A stretch of 46,962 nt of DNA from Candidatus Minthosoma equi (GCA_018064885.1 JAGHUI010000053.1:1-46962); one strand, 5' to 3'. Numbered from the stretch's first letter, positions 15,815 through 23,862 are shown. A program made the numbers and translations. Notes: generated by a model not told the origin, from the letters alone.

Positions 15815-16237
15815 CTATTCAACCTTGTCAATGTCTTCCTGCGTCTTGTCAAGAAGGTCAATGACGGTCTTCAAGTTCTTGATTTTCCTTTCGTTCTCTT
15901 CTTGCTGGGCGGTCATCTTGTTGATTACCTCCTGCTGTTTCGCCATAACCTTGCGCATGAGCATCTCTTTCTTCAACTGCTTTTCTTTCTTGCTGGCGAG
16001 GTGGTTGCGAACAAGCATGGTGCCTGTATAAATGAGTGGGTTGGCAGCAAAAAGAGCGTAACTCAGGAATGGGTTGTTACAGATGATGAATTTCTTGGCA
16101 AACTCAGGTCCTACGAGTTTTGCAGAACTTTTCAGCTCCTGTCCAGGCTCATTCATTACATTGTCTGCAAACTTCAATACGTCCTCAACATTTTCGCTGA
16201 AGCTGTCAAAGTCTTTTTTCTGTTCTTCGTTGTCCAT
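15815..16237 (-). CDS. Unrecognised 140-residue coiled-coil protein, first gene of the module
   Basis: The N-terminal acidic part (about 1-45) is followed by a hydrophobic stretch (FLSYALFAANPLIYTGTMLV, about 57-76). A long charged coiled coil follows (80-140; KKEKQLKKEMLMRKVMAKQQ and onwards), ending in a glutamate/aspartate tail. The hydrophobic stretch could be one membrane segment or a membrane-associating helix. No known family is recognised. The two genes are 14 bases apart and share the -7 box at 16278-16271; both carry coiled coils, so a physical complex is a reasonable inference. Confidence 0.72.
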   Translation of the reverse strand: MDNEEQKKDFDSFSENVEDVLKFADNVMNEPGQELKSSAKLVGPEFAKKFIICNNPFLSYALFAANPLIYTGTMLVRNHLASKKEKQLKKEMLMRKVMAKQQEVINKMTAQQEENERKIKNLKTVIDLLDKTQEDIDKVE

Positions 16238-16270
16238 GTGTCATTTATTTTAAAAGTCGTTTTCTGTTTG

Positions 16271-16278
16271 CAAAATTA
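16271..16278 (-). promoter_or_regulatory. Candidate -7 box for the two-gene coiled-coil module
   Basis: TAATTTTG on the minus strand matches TAnnTTTG, 34 bases upstream of the start at 16237; the -33 element is weak. Confidence 0.4.
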
Positions 16279-16341
16279 GGAAAAAAATGAAACAATAGCA
16301 CGGAAGTTCCAATAAATATGAAAATGTTAACAATTTTTCAT

Positions 16342-16349
16342 TAACTTTG
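16342..16349 (+). promoter_or_regulatory. Candidate -7 box for tadA
   Basis: TAACTTTG lies 16 bases upstream of the ATG at 16365, which would give a very short leader. The -33 element is unclear. Confidence 0.4.
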
Positions 16350-16364
16350 TAGAAAAAATTGATT

Positions 16365-16802
16365 ATGACAGTAGATGAACGTTATATGACGATGGCTTTA
16401 GAGGAAGCTAAGGTCGCTCTTGCTCACGATGAGATTCCCATCGGGGCGGTTGTTGTTGCAAATGGAATGGTTATAGGCCGCGGACACAATCTTACGGAAA
16501 CTCTTCATGATGTGACGGCGCATGCTGAGATGCAAGCCATAACTGCTGCTGCAGAATATCTTGGCGGAAAGTATCTGGACAAATGCACTTTGTACGTCAC
16601 GGTAGAGCCTTGCATCATGTGCGCTGGTGCCATCGGTTGGAGTCAGCTCAGTAAGATTGTCTTTGGCGCTGCTGATCCTAAGCGCGGTTATCAGACATAC
16701 GCGCCTCGCGCCTTTCACCCTAAGGCAGAGACTGTTAGCGGAGTGCTGGAGGAAGAGTGCTCACGTCTCATGAAGGATTTTTTCAAGGGTAAAAGGAAGT
16801 GA
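16365..16802 (+). CDS. tadA: tRNA-specific adenosine deaminase / nucleoside deaminase
   Basis: This is a zinc deaminase of the cytidine-deaminase fold that makes inosine at the wobble position of tRNA-Arg. The 145-residue protein has the zinc and proton-shuttle motifs H53-A-E55 (TAHAEMQAI) and P82-C83-xx-C86 (VEPCIMCAGAI). Upstream is IPIGAVVV and downstream FGAADPKRG, all typical of TadA. The ATG at 16365 is preferred to a non-ATG codon two residues upstream. It stands alone between a divergent module and a terminator that overlaps its own stop codon. A guanine-deaminase-like relative is less likely given the TadA-like core. Confidence 0.88.
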   Translation: MTVDERYMTMALEEAKVALAHDEIPIGAVVVANGMVIGRGHNLTETLHDVTAHAEMQAITAAAEYLGGKYLDKCTLYVTVEPCIMCAGAIGWSQLSKIVFGAADPKRGYQTYAPRAFHPKAETVSGVLEEECSRLMKDFFKGKRK

Positions 16803-16814
16803 CTTCTTCCTTTT
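16791..16814 (+). terminator. Terminator overlapping the tadA stop codon
   Basis: The arms AAAAGGAAG (16791-16799) and CTTCCTTTT (16806-16814) form a 9-bp stem with a 6-base loop holding the TGA. T-rich sequence (GCTCGTTTTG) follows. Confidence 0.6.
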
Positions 16815-16877
16815 GCTCGTTTTGTCTCGTTCAACTCTCTCGTAAATACCTTCACGAAATGCCCGTATTTATCTACA

Positions 16878-16960
16878 TTTCATTGTTTGAAATGTACGTT
16901 TCAAACAATGAAATGTATGTTTCAAAGAACGAAATGTACATTTCAAACAATGAAATATAG
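16878..16960. repeat. 21-bp repeat array, copy 1
   Basis: There are four units of 21 bases (the last one of 20). The last three are close to TTTCAAACAATGAAATGTACG; the first carries the same 15-base core inverted (TTTCATTGTTTGAAA). Units 1 and 2 therefore form a perfect 15-bp stem with a 6-base loop. On the minus strand the array reads as a repeated heptapeptide (SLFETYI) inside a short open frame, which I regard as accidental. A second copy lies at 37702-37784. Confidence 0.8.
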
Positions 16961-16969
16961 ATAAAACCC

Positions 16970-17000
16970 TTGTAATTGTCGAAATAATTACCTATATTTG
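16970..17000 (+). promoter_or_regulatory. Promoter of the HU-like gene
   Basis: TTG (16970-16972, in CTTG) is followed after 20 bases by TATATTTG (16993-17000), close to the Bacteroidota consensus. The leader to the start at 17083 is about 75 bases. Confidence 0.5.
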
Positions 17001-17082
17001 CATCCGAATAACACGTTATAGCAGAACTAGAAAGAACGCAGTAATAAAAAAATATAAACTTACGAACTAAAAACTCAATAAT

Positions 17083-17700
17083 ATGGAATATACATTTGTA
17101 GAAATGCCAGACGTGCATAAGAATGGAAAAAGAGTGGTTTATCCTCGTCAGACACATTGCCAGAGAATATCTTACGAGACATTCCTGAAGGAGTGTGCTC
17201 AATATGGTGTCAATCATCCTACGATGGTTGGAGCTATGGATTGCTTCGTGAGAGCAATGTACTCATTCATTTCTAATGGTCACTCTGTAAAGATTGACGG
17301 TGTCGGAACATTCGACATTAAGCTTGGTATGGCTGAAGGTGTTGAAACTCAGACGGTGAAAGAAAAAGGTGAGCTGTACGATACTCGCAGCGTGCAGGTG
17401 CAAGGCATCAACTTCATTCCAGACAAGAAATGGATAAAGAATCTTCAGCAGAGCATAACACTTGTCAAGGCTGATGGCATCAAAGAGCTTAAGAATGTGA
17501 AAACCACCAAAGAAGAGCGTCTTGCAATTGCAAAGGAATACTTGGCAGAAAATAAATTCATGAAGATAGAGACCTATCAGTACCTTACAGGTCTGTCTCG
17601 TTCCGCCGCTTACCGCGAACTCGTCTCCTTCCGCAAAGATTCAAACTCTGGCATCACAACAAGTGGCGACGGCGCCCACAAGGTTTATGTGCTGAGGTGA
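17083..17700 (+). CDS. HU-like DNA-binding protein with C-terminal helical domain
   Basis: This 205-residue protein is of the HU-related type with an extension found in Bacteroidota. Residues about 1-125 look like the HU core: YPRQTHCQRISYETFLKECA, FVRAMYSFISNGHSVKIDGV and GTFDIKLGMAE. The C-terminal part (about 145-205) contains ERLAIAKEYLAENKFMKIE and YQYLTGLSRSAAYRELVSF, which reads as a helix-turn-helix-like module. It probably binds DNA, perhaps bridging or regulating rather than simply packing it. It has its own promoter and terminator. The 21-bp repeat array lies directly upstream of the promoter. Confidence 0.8.
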   Translation: MEYTFVEMPDVHKNGKRVVYPRQTHCQRISYETFLKECAQYGVNHPTMVGAMDCFVRAMYSFISNGHSVKIDGVGTFDIKLGMAEGVETQTVKEKGELYDTRSVQVQGINFIPDKKWIKNLQQSITLVKADGIKELKNVKTTKEERLAIAKEYLAENKFMKIETYQYLTGLSRSAAYRELVSFRKDSNSGITTSGDGAHKVYVLR

Positions 17701-17750
17701 AAATACTAATGTTATATTGGGCTTGTTCAGTATAATAATTAATAACAAAA

Positions 17751-17786
17751 AATGGTTCCGCTATCCACTTAGATAACGGAACCATT
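17751..17786. terminator. Bidirectional terminator between HU-like gene and acyl-CoA ligase
   Basis: AATGGTTCCGCTATC (17751-17765) and GATAACGGAACCATT (17772-17786) form a 15-bp stem with one mismatch and a 6-base loop. T-rich sequence follows on the plus side and an A/T tract on the minus side. Confidence 0.85.
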
Positions 17787-17817
17787 TTCCTTTAAATATA
17801 ATAATGTGTATTATGGA

Positions 17818-19446
17818 CTATTTGTAGAGGTATCTGCGGATGCTTCGCTTTGGTGTCTTCTCAAATTCCTGTTCTTGCAATTCAATCGCAGAGATGTTTG
17901 CGAAGGCTGGGAGCTGGGCATTGATGCGACGCTTGTAATAATCGAGGTTTTGGAGGAGAGAGTCGCGAGTGAGTCCGTGGTGCTCGAGGGCTTTCTCGCT
18001 GATGAATACAAGCGCAACAAGTTTTTCTCCACGCTGAACAACTACTGTCTCTTCAAAGAATGTGTGAGTCATGATGGCATCTTCAATCTCTTCCGGATAG
18101 ACGTTTTGACCGTTAGCCCCGAGAAGCATGGTCTTCTTTCTGCCGCGAATGAAGATGTTGCCATTCTTGTCGATAGTGCCGAGGTCGCCTGTGTGCAGCC
18201 ATCCTTCTTCGTCAAAGGCTTCGAGGGTTTCTTCCTCGTTCTTGTAGTATCCGAGCATGGTGTTCATGCCTTTTGTGACAATTTCGCCAGGAACGTTCTC
18301 GGGATCGGAAGAAAGAATCTTGACTTCCATGCGAGGTACAACCTTTCCGCATGATCCTTGCTTGAAAAGTTTCCAATCTTCGTATCCGATGATAGGACCG
18401 CACTCCGTCATGCCATACCCTACGGTGTATGGGAAGTTTATCATGTGAAGGAAGTCTTCAACCTCTTTGTTGAATGCTGCGCCACCTATGATACATTCAT
18501 AGAAGTTGCCTCCGAGAGCGGCATAGAGTTTGTTGCGTATCTGACGATAAACGACCTGCTTGAGGATTGGAATCTTGGTGAGTGCTCTGATGCTTGCTGT
18601 GCGAAGGATTGGGAAGATTTGTTTTTGGACAATCTTTTCCAGAATGAGTGGCACAACAATAACCACAACAGGCTTTATTTCTGCAAATGCCTTGATTAGC
18701 ACTTGAGGCGATGGTGTCTTTGTGAGGAAATGAACATGGCATCCGATAAGGAATTCGAAGAAGAAGTCGAATGCCCAGCCATACATGTGTGCCATTGGAA
18801 GAATTGCTATTGTGCGGTCGCCAGGACCGAAATCTAGCACTTCGTCGGCAAAGATCATGTTTGACCAAAGTGAGCGATAAGGTAACATTACACCTTTGCT
18901 TCTGCCTGTTGATCCGCTTGTGTAGCTTAGTAGCGCTAATGCTTCTGGATCTTCACGGAAATAGTAGATGTCTGATGGTTGAAGGTCACAGAATGCATTG
19001 TTGTCAATGGCAATACTACCGTCCTTAAGGGCGAAAGTGCTTGTGTCCATCACGTTCCCTTCAATCAAATCAATCCATTTCTGACCGCATACCATCAGCT
19101 TAGATTCGGAATGCTTGTATATGTTTTGTATCTGCTCTCCGCTAAATTCTGAAAGAATGGGAACAACGACGGCTCCGTAGCTTATGATGGAGTGGAATGC
19201 AATTGCCCAATGGCTGTTGTTCTTGTCGCAAAGGGCAATCTTGTCGCCCTTCTCTATGCCAAGCTTTTGGTAAACTTGGTGAAGGCGGGCGATGAGTTTG
19301 GCTACGTCACCGTATGTGTAACTCTCGTTGGTGCCGTAGTTGGTGTATGCAGGAAGACTCCAATGCTTTTTTAAGGTGTCTTCCATCATCCCGATCAGGG
19401 ATGTGTCTTTTGCTATGCTGAATAGCCTTGTTTTTGCATTAGCCAT
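17818..19446 (-). CDS. AMP-dependent acyl-CoA synthetase/ligase (long-chain type)
   Basis: It activates a carboxylic acid, probably a fatty acid, with ATP to acyl-AMP and then to acyl-CoA. The 542 residues carry the ANL family motifs: the P-loop-like YTSGSTGRSKG (175-185), YGMTECGP, and HTGDLGTIDKNGNIFIRGRK near residue 415, followed by NVYPEEIE. The hinge and the C-terminal lysine region (FEKTPKRSIRRYLYK) are intact. There is no signal peptide; membrane association is possible. It is the last gene of an apparent operon with DUF2027 and rhaM, 29 bases after rhaM. The substrate cannot be read from the sequence. Confidence 0.9.
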   Translation of the reverse strand: MANAKTRLFSIAKDTSLIGMMEDTLKKHWSLPAYTNYGTNESYTYGDVAKLIARLHQVYQKLGIEKGDKIALCDKNNSHWAIAFHSIISYGAVVVPILSEFSGEQIQNIYKHSESKLMVCGQKWIDLIEGNVMDTSTFALKDGSIAIDNNAFCDLQPSDIYYFREDPEALALLSYTSGSTGRSKGVMLPYRSLWSNMIFADEVLDFGPGDRTIAILPMAHMYGWAFDFFFEFLIGCHVHFLTKTPSPQVLIKAFAEIKPVVVIVVPLILEKIVQKQIFPILRTASIRALTKIPILKQVVYRQIRNKLYAALGGNFYECIIGGAAFNKEVEDFLHMINFPYTVGYGMTECGPIIGYEDWKLFKQGSCGKVVPRMEVKILSSDPENVPGEIVTKGMNTMLGYYKNEEETLEAFDEEGWLHTGDLGTIDKNGNIFIRGRKKTMLLGANGQNVYPEEIEDAIMTHTFFEETVVVQRGEKLVALVFISEKALEHHGLTRDSLLQNLDYYKRRINAQLPAFANISAIELQEQEFEKTPKRSIRRYLYK

Positions 19447-19475
19447 GAAAAATACGGATTAGGTGAACGTGGGTC

Positions 19476-19790
19476 TCAGTCCATGTGGAACATCTCTGGA
19501 AGAGGAATGGAAACAGGGCTGTTGTCAGGGTTTGTCTCCATGATGTCAGCCATGTATGCCCACCATTTCTTGCAGATGTCTGTGCCTCCAAGGTCTTGGC
19601 TTCCACCTTCGCCTTCCAATTCTTGATAGGCAAAAAGTATGTTGGTGTCTTCGTCAAGGTAAATGCTGTAATTGCGAACTCCGCTTTCTGTAAGCAGCGC
19701 TTTCAGTTCAGGAAACAAGTTTGCATGACGACGCTTGTATTCTTCTTTGTATCCTGGCTTCAGGAACATTTTGAATGCTTCTCTTTTCAT
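19476..19790 (-). CDS. rhaM: L-rhamnose mutarotase
   Basis: It interconverts the alpha and beta anomers of L-rhamnose, feeding the isomerase. This 104-residue ferredoxin-like protein matches RhaM: MFLKPGYKEEYKRRHANLFP, SIYLDEDTNILFAYQELEG, and a C-terminal KKWWAYMADIMETNPDNSP ending in PLPEMFHMD. Length is standard. It sits between the DUF2027 and acyl-CoA ligase genes, not with rhamnose kinase or isomerase genes, so the sugar pathway is split. It fits the pectin enzymes in the window, because RG-I releases rhamnose. Confidence 0.92.
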   Translation of the reverse strand: MKREAFKMFLKPGYKEEYKRRHANLFPELKALLTESGVRNYSIYLDEDTNILFAYQELEGEGGSQDLGGTDICKKWWAYMADIMETNPDNSPVSIPLPEMFHMD

Positions 19791-19794
19791 GGTG

Positions 19795-20298
19795 TTAAAG
19801 AATTTGAGTTTGAATTTTTAAGTTCTCTGATGGAGCTACATTGACAGATTGCACGGTCTTGTTCTTTTCTTTTTGCATCTTCATGACATTGTCGCGAGCA
19901 ATCTTCTCTTTTTCCATTCGCTCCAGTCGGAGAGTGAGTTGGCCAATGGTGGCTTCGAGCTTTCCTATTGTCATTTCAAGGCGTGCTATGCGCGCTTCCA
20001 TTTGCTCATCCACTTCCTCTTCTTCTTTCGCAGGTACGCTCTTTGACTTCAGATATTCTTTGCCATCAAGCCTTTCTTCATTCTCCTTTATGGGTTTTGC
20101 TCCAAATTCAACCTTAGGAGCGGTTTTCTCTTGTTTGATGTTGAGCCTGTTAGTTTCAACGACAACAATCTCATTCTCGTTGACGGGTATGTCGAATCCA
20201 TCTTCGTCTTCAACCAGCACAATTCCACCTTTGCGAAAGGCTGTGATTTTGCCGCCACCAACATCATTGAGGAATCTCACTTTATCTCCAATATTCAT
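19795..20298 (-). CDS. DUF2027-type protein with coiled coil
   Basis: The 167-residue protein opens with MNIGDKVRFLNDVGGGKITA and VLVEDEDGFDIPV, the small beta domain I know as DUF2027. In Bacteroidota this domain is often joined to an Smr nuclease-like C-terminus. Here the Smr part is absent. Instead there is an acidic linker (about 60-95) and a coiled coil (about 97-145; ARIARLEMTIGKLEATIGQL), suggesting an oligomeric adaptor. The gene leads an operon, with rhaM starting 4 bases later. Function is unknown. Confidence 0.75.
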   Translation of the reverse strand: MNIGDKVRFLNDVGGGKITAFRKGGIVLVEDEDGFDIPVNENEIVVVETNRLNIKQEKTAPKVEFGAKPIKENEERLDGKEYLKSKSVPAKEEEEVDEQMEARIARLEMTIGKLEATIGQLTLRLERMEKEKIARDNVMKMQKEKNKTVQSVNVAPSENLKIQTQIL

Positions 20299-20321
20299 CG
20301 TATTATGTTTTTTTAGGTATG

Positions 20322-20329
20322 CAAATATA
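20322..20329 (-). promoter_or_regulatory. Candidate -7 box for the DUF2027-rhaM-ligase operon
   Basis: TATATTTG on the minus strand matches TAnnTTTG, 24 bases upstream of the start at 20298. Confidence 0.45.
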
Positions 20330-20361
20330 AATAAAATATAGCAAGAATGAAAAAAAAATCA

Positions 20362-20369
20362 TAACTTTG
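20362..20369 (+). promoter_or_regulatory. Candidate -7 box for the Sel1-like gene
   Basis: TAACTTTG lies 71 bases upstream of the likely ATG at 20440, divergent from the minus-strand box. An ATG at 20380 would leave almost no leader. Confidence 0.4.
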
Positions 20370-20439
20370 CACTGATTTCGTGATGGCAGTGCGTGTGAAT
20401 CTACTGTTTTTTGACTTTTCGCACGCGTATATATATAAT

Positions 20440-20988
20440 ATGTGTATGAGACAAAGCTACTATCGAATTGCAATAGAACGATACTTTTCCACACCGGTTC
20501 CATATTTTTTGTTGGCATCGGTGCCGCTGCTTTTTTATGGCTACTTTTGCAACGATCTGTGTTTTTGGATAGGTCTTGTTATCACTGTGCTTGTTTTCTT
20601 GGTAAACCATTTGTTCATGTCTTCTATGATATCTACTTTTGGACCTTATGCCACACAGAAGCAGGTGAATTATATTTGTGAGATTGTCATGGGGCGCAGT
20701 GAAGTGTTCACCAAGGGCGAATGTGATTCTTTCCTTGACATGATGGCTCGTCTTAATGATGATGAGAAGATAAATATTGATGACTATATTCGACAGATTA
20801 ATTTCAAACTGAAGGAAAAAGCGGACAACGGTTCTGCAGAGGCTCTGTATTGGCTTGGCATGTATGAGTATAATTTCGGGGAAGGAAATGACCGTAAACA
20901 GAAGGTGCTTGCTTTCTTTGAAAAATCTGCAGAAATGGGATGTGAAGATGCCAAGAAGATGCTAAAGAAAACAAAGAAGTGGTCATAA
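20440..20988 (+). CDS. Membrane protein with a Sel1-like repeat
   Basis: This protein of about 182 residues has two adjacent membrane segments (YFLLASVPLLFYGYF and FWIGLVITVLVFLVNHLFM, within the first 60 residues). A soluble helical part follows, with a Sel1-type repeat near the C-terminus (GSAEALYWLGMYEYNFGEGN, then FFEKSAEMGCEDAKKML). Sel1 repeats bind proteins, so it may be a membrane adaptor. The ATGs at 20440, 20446 and 20380 are all in frame; 20440 or 20446 is preferred because of the -7 box. No partner is evident. It lies upstream of rpsU, with a separate promoter between them. Confidence 0.65.
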   Translation: MCMRQSYYRIAIERYFSTPVPYFLLASVPLLFYGYFCNDLCFWIGLVITVLVFLVNHLFMSSMISTFGPYATQKQVNYICEIVMGRSEVFTKGECDSFLDMMARLNDDEKINIDDYIRQINFKLKEKADNGSAEALYWLGMYEYNFGEGNDRKQKVLAFFEKSAEMGCEDAKKMLKKTKKWS

Positions 20989-21021
20989 GAGACTGTTTTT
21001 GTTAAAAAAATAGCTTAAAGT

Positions 21022-21052
21022 TTTGTGTTTAAATAAATTTGCCGTAATTTTG
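21022..21052 (+). promoter_or_regulatory. Promoter of rpsU
   Basis: TTTG (21022-21025), a 19-base spacer and TAATTTTG (21045-21052) match the consensus well. A second -7-like TAAATTTG lies at 21034-21041. The leader is about 60 bases and A-rich, without a purine-rich Shine-Dalgarno sequence. Confidence 0.6.
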
Positions 21053-21120
21053 CCGCTCGTTGGATATTTTCCAATGAGTAAATTTATTATTAATAAACAT
21101 TTTCTAAAAAAAGAATTGTA

Positions 21121-21312
21121 ATGATTATCGTACCTGTAAAAGAAGGTGAGAACATTGAGCGCGCTCTCAAGAAGTTCAAGAGAAAGTCTGAGAAGACTGG
21201 TGTAATTAAGGAAGTTCGTAACCGCAAGCAGTTCAACAAGCCATCTGTTGTTAAGCGCATCAAGATGCAGCATGCTGTTTACGTGAACAAGCTTCACCTT
21301 GACGAGGAATAA
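21121..21312 (+). CDS. rpsU: 30S ribosomal protein bS21
   Basis: This small basic protein of 63 residues (MIIVPVKEGENIERALKKFK, then VRNRKQFNKPSVVKR) joins the 30S platform near the anti-Shine-Dalgarno end of 16S rRNA. In Bacteroidota bS21 helps hide that sequence, which fits the lack of Shine-Dalgarno motifs throughout this window. Length is typical for the phylum. xerC follows after 109 bases. Confidence 0.95.
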   Translation: MIIVPVKEGENIERALKKFKRKSEKTGVIKEVRNRKQFNKPSVVKRIKMQHAVYVNKLHLDEE

Positions 21313-21421
21313 AAACTGTTCCTGGAGTCAAATCTCGTAAGAGAAACAAATTGAAAAAGTAATTCAGTTGAAATTTGATCGTTGGACTGATTCGAAAGTT
21401 TGGTCTTGATGACGATGAAAT

Positions 21422-22315
21422 ATGGAACTGTGGACTGATCCCTTTCTTGAGTATCTGAGGTCCGAACGCAATAATTCTCCTCGCACAGTGGAGGCTTATG
21501 CGAAGGATTTATCGGAATTTCAAGAATTCCTTGAAGAACAGAATCCTGATTGTCAGTGGGCAACATTAGAAGCAGCTGATGTGAGGGAATGGATAATATA
21601 TTTGCTTGATGCACAAAAATTATCTGAAGCTTCTGTAAACAGAAAGATTAGTACGCTCCGCACATACTACCGCTATTTGCGTAGAATGGGTTGGGTTACG
21701 ATTAATCCGATGGAAAAGGTGGTCGCACCAAAGAAGAAACGCCCGTTGCCTAGTTTCGTAAGAGAAAAGGAAATGGACGAACTTCTTGAAATGACAAAAG
21801 AGGATGGTTCTTTCGTAGGTGTCAGAAATAGGTTAATTCTAATGATGTTCTACGAAACGGGGGTTAGACGTGCAGAACTGCTTGGCATGACGGATTCATG
21901 TGTGGATTTGGTGGCAAAGCAGGTGAAGGTTACTGGAAAACGTAATAAACAAAGGCTTATTCCTTTTGGAGATGAGCTTGAGAATGAAATCAAGAATTAT
22001 CAAAAAGTTAGGAATGAAGCTTTAGGCGGAGAGGTTTTCCCTGCATTGTTTGTTACGGAAAAAGGCGTCGCGATGAATCCATCGCAGGTGACGAAAGTTG
22101 TGAGGGATAATCTTTCTAAGGTTACTACAATCAAAAAAAGAAGTCCTCACGTGTTGCGTCACTCGTTTGCTACTGCAATGCTTAATAACAAAGCAGATTT
22201 AACTTCAATACAGAAGCTGCTCGGTCATGAAAGCGTTGCAACAACAGAAATCTACACGCATGTTTCATTTGAAGAACTCAAGAATGAATACAAAAATGCT
22301 CATCCGCGCAAGTGA
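21422..22315 (+). CDS. xerC: Tyrosine recombinase, XerC type
   Basis: This is a site-specific recombinase that, with a second Xer protein, resolves chromosome dimers at dif. The 297 residues show an N-terminal SAM-like core-binding domain (about 1-95) and the catalytic domain. The tetrad is R149 (TGVRRAEL), H243-xx-R246 (HVLRHSFAT), H269 (LLGHESVATTEIYTH) and the nucleophile Y278. A lysine candidate is in VTGKRNK. Its place after rpsU in the translation cluster is the usual Bacteroidota arrangement, so it is a housekeeping Xer rather than an integrase. No att-like repeats surround it. Confidence 0.92.
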   Translation: MELWTDPFLEYLRSERNNSPRTVEAYAKDLSEFQEFLEEQNPDCQWATLEAADVREWIIYLLDAQKLSEASVNRKISTLRTYYRYLRRMGWVTINPMEKVVAPKKKRPLPSFVREKEMDELLEMTKEDGSFVGVRNRLILMMFYETGVRRAELLGMTDSCVDLVAKQVKVTGKRNKQRLIPFGDELENEIKNYQKVRNEALGGEVFPALFVTEKGVAMNPSQVTKVVRDNLSKVTTIKKRSPHVLRHSFATAMLNNKADLTSIQKLLGHESVATTEIYTHVSFEELKNEYKNAHPRK

Positions 22316-22545
22316 TGGACGTTTTTGTATGGGTCTGCGACAATACATATAAGAAAGGGTAGGGTGTCACACCTTTTGTAAACTCCACATATAATCTGCA
22401 CTCCATAACGAGGCGACAGGTGTTGTAAATATAGGAAAAACAGACAAATATTTAAAAAAAGTCTGTGAAAAATTTTGCATTTGAAAAATAATGTCTAAAT
22501 TTGCACCCGTTTCGTATGGGAAAAACTGTGCGAACCGTGTTTTAG
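22316..22545. other. Intergenic region between xerC and tRNA-Thr, no hpf gene
   Basis: About 230 bases with no convincing coding sequence. In many Bacteroidales a ribosome hibernation factor gene (hpf/raiA) lies here as I recall, but no trace of it is read in any frame. The second half is AT-rich and holds the tRNA-Thr/tuf promoter. Confidence 0.6.
22474..22503 (+). promoter_or_regulatory. Promoter of tRNA-Thr and tuf
   Basis: TTTG (22474-22477), an 18-base spacer and TAAATTTG (22496-22503) resemble the consensus. It lies about 40 bases upstream of the tRNA. Confidence 0.55.
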
Positions 22546-22617
<72 letters not shown>

Positions 22618-22680
22618 CTACAAAAAGCTAACAATTAGAATATATTAAATTAATAACTTTATAAAGAATATTTTTTAGCT

Positions 22681-23862
22681 ATGGCAAAAGAAACATTCGT
22701 GCGTACCAAACCACACGTAAACATTGGTACAATCGGTCACGTTGACCACGGTAAGACAACTCTTACAGCTGCAATCACTACAGTACTCGCAAAGAAGGGC
22801 CTCTCTGAGGTTAAGTCTTTCGACCAGATCGATAACGCACCTGAAGAGAAGGAGCGTGGTATCACTATCAACACTGCTCACGTTGAGTATGAAACTGCTA
22901 ACCGTCACTACGCTCACGTTGACTGTCCAGGACACGCTGACTACGTAAAGAACATGGTTACTGGTGCTGCTCAGATGGACGGTGCTATCATCGTTTGTGC
23001 TGCTACTGATGGTCCTATGCCACAGACTCGTGAGCACATCCTTCTCGCTCGTCAGGTAAACGTTCCACGCCTTGTTGTATTCCTCAACAAGTGTGATATG
23101 GTTGACGATGAGGAAATGCTTGAGCTCGTTGAGATGGATATGCAGGATCTTCTCGCTCAGTATGAGTTCGAAGAGGATACTCCAATCATCCGCGGTTCTG
23201 CTCTTGGTGCTCTCAACGGCGTTCCAGAGTGGGAAGAGAAGGTAATGGAGCTCATGGACGCTTGTGACACTTGGATTCAGGAGCCAGAGCGTGCAGTTGA
23301 TAAGCCATTCCTTATGCCAGTTGAGGACGTATTCTCAATCACTGGTCGTGGTACAGTTGCTACTGGTCGTATCGAGACTGGTGTTATCCATGTTGGTGAC
23401 GCTGTTCAGCTCCTTGGTCTTGGTGAGGATGCTAACTCAGTTGTTACTGGTGTTGAGATGTTCCGTAAGATCCTCGACGAGGGTCAGGCTGGTGATAACG
23501 TAGGTCTCCTCCTCCGTGGTATCGATAAGAAGGATGTTAAGCGTGGTATGGTTATCACACACCCAGGAAAGATCACAGTTCACTCTTCATTCAAGGCTTC
23601 TATCTATGTATTGAAGAAGGAAGAGGGTGGTCGTCACACTCCATTCAAGAACCACTACCGTCCACAGTTCTACCTCCGTACAATGGACTGTACAGGTGAG
23701 ATCTCTCTCCCAGACGGAGTAGAAATGGTTATGCCAGGTGATAACGTAGAGATCAAGGTTAACCTTATCTACCCAGTTGCCCTCAACGTAGGTCTCCGTT
23801 TCGCTATCCGCGAAGGTGGTCGTACAGTAGGTTCTGGTCAGATCACTGAGGTTTTCGATTAA
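22681..23862 (+). CDS. tuf: Elongation factor Tu
   Basis: This GTPase delivers aminoacyl-tRNA to the ribosome. The 393-residue protein has all G motifs: GHVDHGKTT (G1), the switch I region ending [22 protein letters not shown] (G3), NKCDMVD (G4) and GSALGAL (G5), followed by the two beta-barrel domains. Codon use is strongly biased, as expected for a very highly expressed gene. It lies between tRNA-Thr and tRNA-Trp, the usual setting. Confidence 0.98.
   Translation: MAKETFVRTKPHVNIGTIGHVDHGKTTLTAAITTVLAKKGLSEVKSFDQIDNAPEEKERGITINTAHVEYETANRHYAHVDCPGHADYVKNMVTGAAQMDGAIIVCAATDGPMPQTREHILLARQVNVPRLVVFLNKCDMVDDEEMLELVEMDMQDLLAQYEFEEDTPIIRGSALGALNGVPEWEEKVMELMDACDTWIQEPERAVDKPFLMPVEDVFSITGRGTVATGRIETGVIHVGDAVQLLGLGEDANSVVTGVEMFRKILDEGQAGDNVGLLLRGIDKKDVKRGMVITHPGKITVHSSFKASIYVLKKEEGGRHTPFKNHYRPQFYLRTMDCTGEISLPDGVEMVMPGDNVEIKVNLIYPVALNVGLRFAIREGGRTVGSGQITEVFD

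Noticed and set aside
16873-17217. Minus-strand frame with repeated SLFETYI peptide (also 37697-37999)
   Set aside because: The peptide repeat follows from the 21-bp DNA repeat, whose unit is a multiple of three. No start context or conserved flank is seen, and one frame runs into the HU-like gene.
21422-22315. Integrase of a mobile element
   Set aside because: The neighbours (rpsU upstream, tuf downstream) are the standard housekeeping setting for xerC, and no att repeats or cargo genes are found, even though a tRNA is near.
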